Shown in pieces: positions 4,405-5,578 of a DNA stretch of 5,578 nucleotides. A program made the translations under genes and the position numbers. Location of the stretch: positions 1 through 5,578 of the forward strand of contig JANYBU010000051.1 of NCBI GenBank assembly GCA_025360665.1, read 5' to 3'. This DNA comes from Nitrospira sp. Its GTDB lineage: Bacteria; Nitrospirota; Nitrospiria; Nitrospirales; Nitrospiraceae. The notes below the pieces were generated by a model. The model worked only from the letters and a program-made list of their open reading frames with translations. It was not told where the DNA came from and did no database searches. The first letter of the stretch is position 1. Every line of letters starts with the position of its first letter.

Positions 4405-5578
4405 TCATGAAGACATCGGATGTGGAGATCTCTCGTTCGCACGAAAATCAGGGAGAAACCCCGCGGCAATCACGCGATCGATCAAATTGAACGGCGCGGT
4501 CGTTCGCAACCCCGCCGTGGTCGAGAGGACCTGATAGCGAAGCCGTGCGTTCCGGTCCAGCGTCTGAAACACGCGATCGCGGAGGAAGGCCACCACTGGA
4601 TTTCCTGTATTCCAATAGAACACTTGCTGATCGGCTAATCGCTGCAGCATGGTCACTTGTGGCCGCCTGGCTTGCTCGAACGCCTTCAGCCTGGCAGCGG
4701 AATAGTCCTTATCGGCAAGACAGCCTGGCAACAAATCGGACAGCGCCATGGCATCGACCATCGCCTGCATCCGCCCCTGCGACGCATGGGGATTGATCGC
4801 GTGGGCAGCATCGCCGATCAGGACAGCGCCATCCGCCACCCAGGTCGGCGTGCGCACCCGCCCAGTCGGCATATAGGCCGTCTGGCTCCAATCGCTCAGG
4901 CGCCGAAACATCCCGGCGAACTGCGGCGCGATCTGGCTCCACGTCTGTTGCAACGCAGGGATACCCCGCTGCTTCAGAGCCTCCATCGACCCGCTGGGGA
5001 TCATATAGAAGAGATAGACTTTGTTCCCCGTCGCCGGGAACACACCCAAAATTGTCCGGTGGCCGATATAATAGAACGATTCGGATACCGGCTCCTCCGA
5101 TTCGAGGATCGCGATCAGATACCCGTCAGGATAGAGATAGACATCGGCGGGAATCTTCAGCGCCTCTCGCACTTTCGAAAAGGCGCCATCGGCACCGACG
5201 ACAATTTTGGCGCGGATCGTGCTCGTACCTTCTGGCCCTTGCGTGGACAATCCCACCACCTGGTCGCCCTCGCGCAACAGTCCTGTGAAAGAAGTCCCGT
5301 AGCGCAGCGTCACACTCTTCTGCTGTTGCACCGCCGAGACAATGGCGTGGTGGGCCACGTTCGGCAAGGTCACGATGGCGCGATTGTAGGGCGCCGGCAG
5401 ATCGCCATAGTCGATGCTACAAAGGCGCTTCCCTCCAGCCCGGCAAAAATGAAAGTGCCGCACAGATCTGGTGGCATTGGCCGGCAACGATTGCAACACG
5501 CCCAAACGATCGAGCACGTGCTGGCCATTCGGTTGGAGAATTTCTCCCCGCAATCCCTGGGGCGGACCTGCTGCCTGA
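4405..5578 (-). CDS. FAD-dependent monooxygenase, UbiH/PHBH type, N-terminus outside the window
   Basis: The frame is open from the right edge to a TGA at 4405-4407, giving 390 visible residues. A TTG at 5551-5553 is not the start, because conserved-looking sequence (QAAGPPQG) precedes RGEILQPNGQHVLDRLGVL, an early segment of this family. The missing part must hold the GxGxxG FAD-binding Rossmann motif. Visible motifs are the second nucleotide-binding DG motif, VVGADGAFSKVRE (about fragment residues 126-138), and the GDAAH motif, DGAVLIGDAAHAINPHASQG (about 249-268), which contacts the FAD ribityl/pyrophosphate. The next segment, RMQAMVDAMALSDLL, is the usual helix after it. Such enzymes are class A flavin monooxygenases that hydroxylate aromatic or quinone-like substrates using NAD(P)H and O2; the fold also includes halogenases and geranylgeranyl reductases. 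The substrate cannot be read from sequence. It is the upstream visible gene of a three-gene operon with the nucleotidyltransferase-like and TPM genes. Confidence 0.9.
   Translation of the reverse strand, partial: QAAGPPQGLRGEILQPNGQHVLDRLGVLQSLPANATRSVRHFHFCRAGGKRLCSIDYGDLPAPYNRAIVTLPNVAHHAIVSAVQQQKSVTLRYGTSFTGLLREGDQVVGLSTQGPEGTSTIRAKIVVGADGAFSKVREALKIPADVYLYPDGYLIAILESEEPVSESFYYIGHRTILGVFPATGNKVYLFYMIPSGSMEALKQRGIPALQQTWSQIAPQFAGMFRRLSDWSQTAYMPTGRVRTPTWVADGAVLIGDAAHAINPHASQGRMQAMVDAMALSDLLPGCLADKDYSAARLKAFEQARRPQVTMLQRLADQQVFYWNTGNPVVAFLRDRVFQTLDRNARLRYQVLSTTAGLRTTAPFNLIDRVIAAGFLPDFRANERSPHPMSS

Noticed and set aside
5551..5553. TTG as the start of the monooxygenase
   Set aside because: The frame stays open to the window edge, and the family needs an N-terminal FAD-binding motif before this point.

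Overview
The window looks like a piece of chromosome from a GC-rich, free-living Gram-negative bacterium, most likely a Nitrospira (Nitrospirota) or close relative. That placement is inference. It rests on remembered resemblance of the bactofilin, the ORF6N protein and the two dispersed repeats to Nitrospira genomes, not on a search. Both edges cut through genes.

Left half (plus strand): the window opens in the last 53 codons of a protein with a Tll0287-like (DUF3365) haem domain carrying a CxxCH site. A 190-nt gap follows, holding a candidate promoter with a palindrome in its spacer, and then a complete ORF6N-domain gene (353-859). Inside that gene is a 27-nt near-perfect DNA palindrome. After about 600 nt without a gene, which carries a degenerate copy of a dispersed repeat (about 951-1149), come a bactofilin (cytoskeletal polymer) gene and a small exported or membrane-associated protein gene (2138-2407). 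A second, better copy of the same repeat follows (about 2519-2709) in the same orientation, so the bactofilin/small-protein pair sits between direct repeats.

Right half (minus strand): three genes form a tight operon, read from the right edge leftwards. They are an FAD-dependent monooxygenase of the UbiH/PHBH type (N-terminus outside the window), a nucleotidyltransferase-fold protein whose catalytic acidic residues are missing (6-nt gap), and a TPM-domain membrane protein (ATGA overlap). The start of the TPM gene carries a 188-bp MITE-like element with inverted ends and a likely 4-bp target duplication. It adds exactly 64 codons without breaking the frame, and it splits what would otherwise be a standard signal peptide.

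The two halves converge: the plus-strand small-protein gene and the minus-strand operon meet at the second repeat copy, which ends almost at the TPM stop codon. I see no convincing undescribed multi-gene system. The most notable things are the in-frame MITE in the signal peptide, the intragenic ORF6N palindrome, the paired dispersed repeats and the catalytically degenerate nucleotidyltransferase.
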